Below are positions 61,832 through 64,000 of a stretch of DNA of 64,000 bases, one piece after another (the first letter of the stretch is position 1; each line of letters begins with the position of its first letter). This DNA comes from JBEEJZ01 sp046046915. GTDB taxonomy: Bacteria; Pseudomonadota; Gammaproteobacteria; Burkholderiales; Burkholderiaceae_C. The stretch is from positions 1 to 64,000 of the forward strand of contig JBJOIT010000011.1 in assembly GCA_046046915.1 (NCBI GenBank). Direction: 5' to 3'. Both the position numbers and the translations under genes were made by a program. Under the pieces are notes generated by a model that made no database searches, was not told the DNA's origin, and saw only the letters and a program-made list of their open reading frames with translations.

Positions 61832-62812
61832 TCAGTCGGGTTTGATACTGGCGCGCTTGACGATGTCGCTCCAGATCCGCTGTTGGTCTTTCACAAAGGC
61901 CGCGTATTCCGTCGCCGGGCCACCACCGCCCACCGCGTTGTCAGTGGCAAAACGTTCTGTCACGGCGCTGGCGCGCAGGGCCTTGTAGCACTCCTCTTGC
62001 AGGCGCTTGACGATGTCGGGCGGCGTCCCCGCAGGCGCATGAATGCCGTACCACTGCGAGGTCTCGAAGTCTTTGTAGCCCATCTCAGCCACCGTGGGCA
62101 CGTCTGGCAAGGCAGGTATTCGCTGCTGGGTGCCCACCGCAATGGCGCGCAACTTGCCCGAGCGGATGTGGGCTCCCAAGGCGGGCATGCCAGCAGACGA
62201 GGCATCGGTACGACCCGCCAGCAAATCGGTGAGCTGGGGACCCGTGCCGCGGTACGGAATGTGGGTGATGAACATGCCTGTCACCAGCTTGAGGTACTCC
62301 ATGGCCAGGTGGCCCGCACTGGCATTGCCCGCTGAACCGTAGTTGAGCTTGCCCGGATTACGACGGGCGTATTCCACAAACTCCTTGAAGTTCTTGGCAG
62401 GCACGTCCGGGTGAATCACAAACACATTGGGAACCTTGGCCAAGAGCGTGACAGGCACAAAGTCCTTGTCAACGTCAAAGGGCTGGCTTTTCAGCATGTA
62501 GGGGTTTACCGCCATGGTGCCCACATGGGACAGGATGATGGTGTGCCCGTCTGGCGCTGCCTTGGCCACATCGGCCATGGCAGTCACCCCTGCGCCGCCC
62601 GGCTTGTTTTCGACGTAAACGCTCTGACCCAACTGCTTGGTCAGCTCGGCGGCCACAGAGCGCGCCACGATCTCGCTGGTGCCTCCCGGGGCAAACGGGA
62701 CCACAAAGCGAATTGCCTTGCTGGGCCAGGCCGACTGCGCGTGCACCGCCGGCGCAGAGGCCAGGGCGGCACCTGCAGCCACTGTCAATACCTGTCGTCG
62801 ATTCAAGGTCAT
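61832..62812 (-). CDS. Tripartite tricarboxylate transporter receptor (Bug family)
   Basis: A 326-residue periplasmic binding protein. The signal peptide MTLNRRQVLTVAAGAALASA has an RR motif. FVVPFAPGGTSEIVAR, VENKPGGAGVTAMADVAK, and YRGTGPQLTDLLAGRTD are Bug/TctC hallmarks. A very strong AAAGGAGA precedes the ATG. It is upstream of tcuAB, so tricarballylate or a similar tricarboxylate is a reasonable ligand. No tctA/tctB membrane genes are in view. Confidence 0.92.
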   Translation of the reverse strand: MTLNRRQVLTVAAGAALASAPAVHAQSAWPSKAIRFVVPFAPGGTSEIVARSVAAELTKQLGQSVYVENKPGGAGVTAMADVAKAAPDGHTIILSHVGTMAVNPYMLKSQPFDVDKDFVPVTLLAKVPNVFVIHPDVPAKNFKEFVEYARRNPGKLNYGSAGNASAGHLAMEYLKLVTGMFITHIPYRGTGPQLTDLLAGRTDASSAGMPALGAHIRSGKLRAIAVGTQQRIPALPDVPTVAEMGYKDFETSQWYGIHAPAGTPPDIVKRLQEECYKALRASAVTERFATDNAVGGGGPATEYAAFVKDQQRIWSDIVKRASIKPD

Positions 62813-62890
62813 GGTGTTGTCTCCTTTAGTTGATTTCTCAGATGAACTGTCCGTCTCATCGTCACCAAACGCATCCTTCGCCCGAACAGC

Positions 62891-63646
62891 TCAGAACTGA
62901 TATTTGCGCAAACCGCCGTCCACCGGAATGACCGCACCGGTGATGTAACTGGCCCTGGGCGACGACAAAAACGCCACCAAATTGGCCAAGTCCTCTGGTT
63001 CACCGTAGCGACCTGCCGGAATTTCGTTCTCGCACTGCCACTGCCGGTACTCGGGCGTGTAATTGCGAAAAATCTGCTCCGAATGAATGCGCCCCGGCGG
63101 AATACAGTTCACCGTGATGCCATGTTTGCCCACCATGCGCGACAAGCCCTTGGCCCAGCTGTGCATGCCAGCCTTGGCACAGAAGGCACCGTTGATGTGC
63201 TCGGGTTCGCTTTTGCCGGTGATGTTGATGATGCGACCCCAGCCTTGGGCAATCATTTGGTCGATCAGCGCATCGCCTAACTGGCGTGGACGGTGAAAGT
63301 TCAAGGTGATGGCCTCCTGCCACTGCTCCTCACTCACATGCAGATCCTTGAAGCTGCGCGAACCACCTGCGTTGTTAACCAGAATGTCCACATGACCCAA
63401 GGCCGCCACTGCGGCTTTTGCGATGCACTTGGCCGCATCGTCGGCATACATGTCTTGCTCGATCAGCACGGGTTCGGTTGCGCCCAGGGCAGTCACTTCG
63501 GCCGCCACTTCACGCAGTTTGTCCATACGACGTGCCGTGAGCGCCAGCTTGACACCCTCTGCCGCCAGCGCCAGGGCAATGCCCCGGCCGATCCCCACGC
63601 TGGCCCCGGTGACCAAGGCGGTTTTTCCCAATAGCTGCAAGTCCAC
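62891..63646 (-). CDS. Divergent SDR family oxidoreductase
   Basis: A 251-residue short-chain dehydrogenase-like protein. The cofactor motif TGASVGIGRGIA, LVNNAGGSRSF and the late PGRIHSEQIF and GAVIPVDGGLRKYQF are present. In place of the YxxxK active site there is A-F-C-A-K (in NGAFCAKAGMHSW), so the catalytic Tyr is Ala while the Lys is kept. GTG at 63646 (MDLQLLGK) has GAGGA six bases upstream. It lies between two Bug receptor genes in a tcu-type cluster. Confidence 0.88.
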   Translation of the reverse strand: MDLQLLGKTALVTGASVGIGRGIALALAAEGVKLALTARRMDKLREVAAEVTALGATEPVLIEQDMYADDAAKCIAKAAVAALGHVDILVNNAGGSRSFKDLHVSEEQWQEAITLNFHRPRQLGDALIDQMIAQGWGRIINITGKSEPEHINGAFCAKAGMHSWAKGLSRMVGKHGITVNCIPPGRIHSEQIFRNYTPEYRQWQCENEIPAGRYGEPEDLANLVAFLSSPRASYITGAVIPVDGGLRKYQF

Positions 63647-63719
63647 ACGCACTCCTCATTTCAGTCAATAAGGTCGGCAATGTAGGATGAAGCATAGGCA
63701 TTGGGAAGTACGCTTTTTG

Positions 63720-63752
63720 CATCGGGCCATCAGTATTCGTGATGACCCGATG
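63720..63752 (-). repeat. Hairpin between Bug receptor and SDR genes
   Basis: CATCGGGCCATC pairs with GATGACCCGATG across a 9-base loop (one mismatch). It begins eight bases beyond the receptor stop. With no T run, it may protect the receptor mRNA or reduce readthrough into the SDR gene. Confidence 0.5.
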
Positions 63753-63759
63753 GCCAGTA

Positions 63760-64000
63760 TTAATCGGCGCTGAGCTTGGCTTTTTGAACCACCTGTTTCC
63801 ACTTCGCCACCTCGTCGATCACCATCTTGCGCAGCTGATCGGGCGAACTCGTTTCAACATCCGCTCCGTGGCCCTCAATCTGCTGAATCACATCCTTCTG
63901 GTTTAGCACCTTGTTCAAGGCCACATTGAACATCTCGACGGTAGCCTTGGGCGTGCCAGCGGGCGCAAACAAGCCGTACCACTGGGTCACATTCACACCA
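63760..64000 (-). CDS. Bug-family receptor (C-terminal part)
   Basis: The frame enters from the right edge and ends at 63760, showing about 79 C-terminal residues. VTQWYGLFAPAGTPKATVEM and the closing VDEVAKWKQVV-like helix (VIDEVAKWKQVVQKAKLSAD) match the C terminus of tripartite tricarboxylate transporter receptors. It is a second Bug receptor in the same leftward cluster, different in sequence from the one at 61832. Confidence 0.87.
   Translation of the reverse strand, partial: GVNVTQWYGLFAPAGTPKATVEMFNVALNKVLNQKDVIQQIEGHGADVETSSPDQLRKMVIDEVAKWKQVVQKAKLSAD

Noticed and set aside
60234..61988. 584-codon plus-strand frame across tcuA and tcuB
   Set aside because: Shadow of two convincing minus-strand genes with intact FAD and iron-sulfur motifs.
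1..64000. tRNA, rRNA, insertion sequences, phage or integrase genes
   Set aside because: I read the spacers on both strands and saw no cloverleaf-like, transposase or integrase sequence; all spacers are under 300 bases.

Overview
The window is a dense, roughly 60% G+C (by eye) bacterial chromosome segment with about 67 protein genes, almost no spacer DNA, and no rRNA, tRNA, insertion sequence, prophage or CRISPR array that I can see. Gene content and order (DUF3567 and DUF3108 proteins, pilT-pilU next to yggS, dolP-diaA-yraN against rsmI, hpf-ptsN-hprK, bamE against fur, leuS-lptE and holA-proA, Bug-type solute receptors, three-gene transhydrogenase) point to a betaproteobacterium of the order Burkholderiales, most likely family Comamonadaceae. 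The genus cannot be fixed from this segment.

Layout. 0-9.8 kb: end of a fumarylacetoacetate-hydrolase-family gene, DUF3108, DUF3567 and PilZ proteins, an omega-amino-acid aminotransferase, a HEPN/MNT toxin-antitoxin-like pair, psd, hppD, a glcD-like oxidase and a class V aminotransferase. 9.8-20 kb: a VTT-membrane/flavin-oxidoreductase fusion with a DUF3047 partner, asparaginase, nitronate monooxygenase, putA and an Lrp-type regulator. 20-28 kb: yggS, pilT, pilU, a beta-hydroxyacid dehydrogenase, the dolP-diaA-yraN envelope/replication cluster, rsmI and three small metabolic genes. 27.6-35.7 kb: a leftward run gshA-kup-benE-gshB, then proA and holA. 35.7-41.5 kb: an accessory block (DUF4143 ATPase, LysR/pirin/DUF924, old yellow enzyme, arginase) that sits between holA and lptE, genes that are usually adjacent. 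41.5-49.7 kb: lptE, leuS, exbD-exbB-dapB, bamE/fur and hpf-ptsN-hprK. 49.9-58 kb: patatin lipase, corA with a structured leader, mtnN-fadD and the pnt transhydrogenase operon. 58-64 kb: a NUDIX/TSUP pair and a leftward tricarballylate-type (tcu) cluster with two Bug receptors and an unusual SDR.

How the genes work together. The segment is mostly housekeeping: envelope assembly (lptE, bamE, dolP, psd), type IV pilus retraction (pilT/pilU), redox and thiol balance (gshA/gshB, pntAA/AB/B, the VTT fusion), amino-acid turnover (hppD, putA, ansA-like, arginase, aminotransferases), nitrogen-PTS control (ptsN, hprK) and iron control (fur). The parts most worth a second look are the MNT/HEPN pair, the hairpin-leader ATPase inserted in the lptE-holA interval, a paired-hairpin leader ahead of corA, a strong terminator between hpf and an apparently leaderless ptsN, an SDR lacking the catalytic tyrosine in the tcu cluster, and a 55-residue basic protein followed by tandem hairpins.
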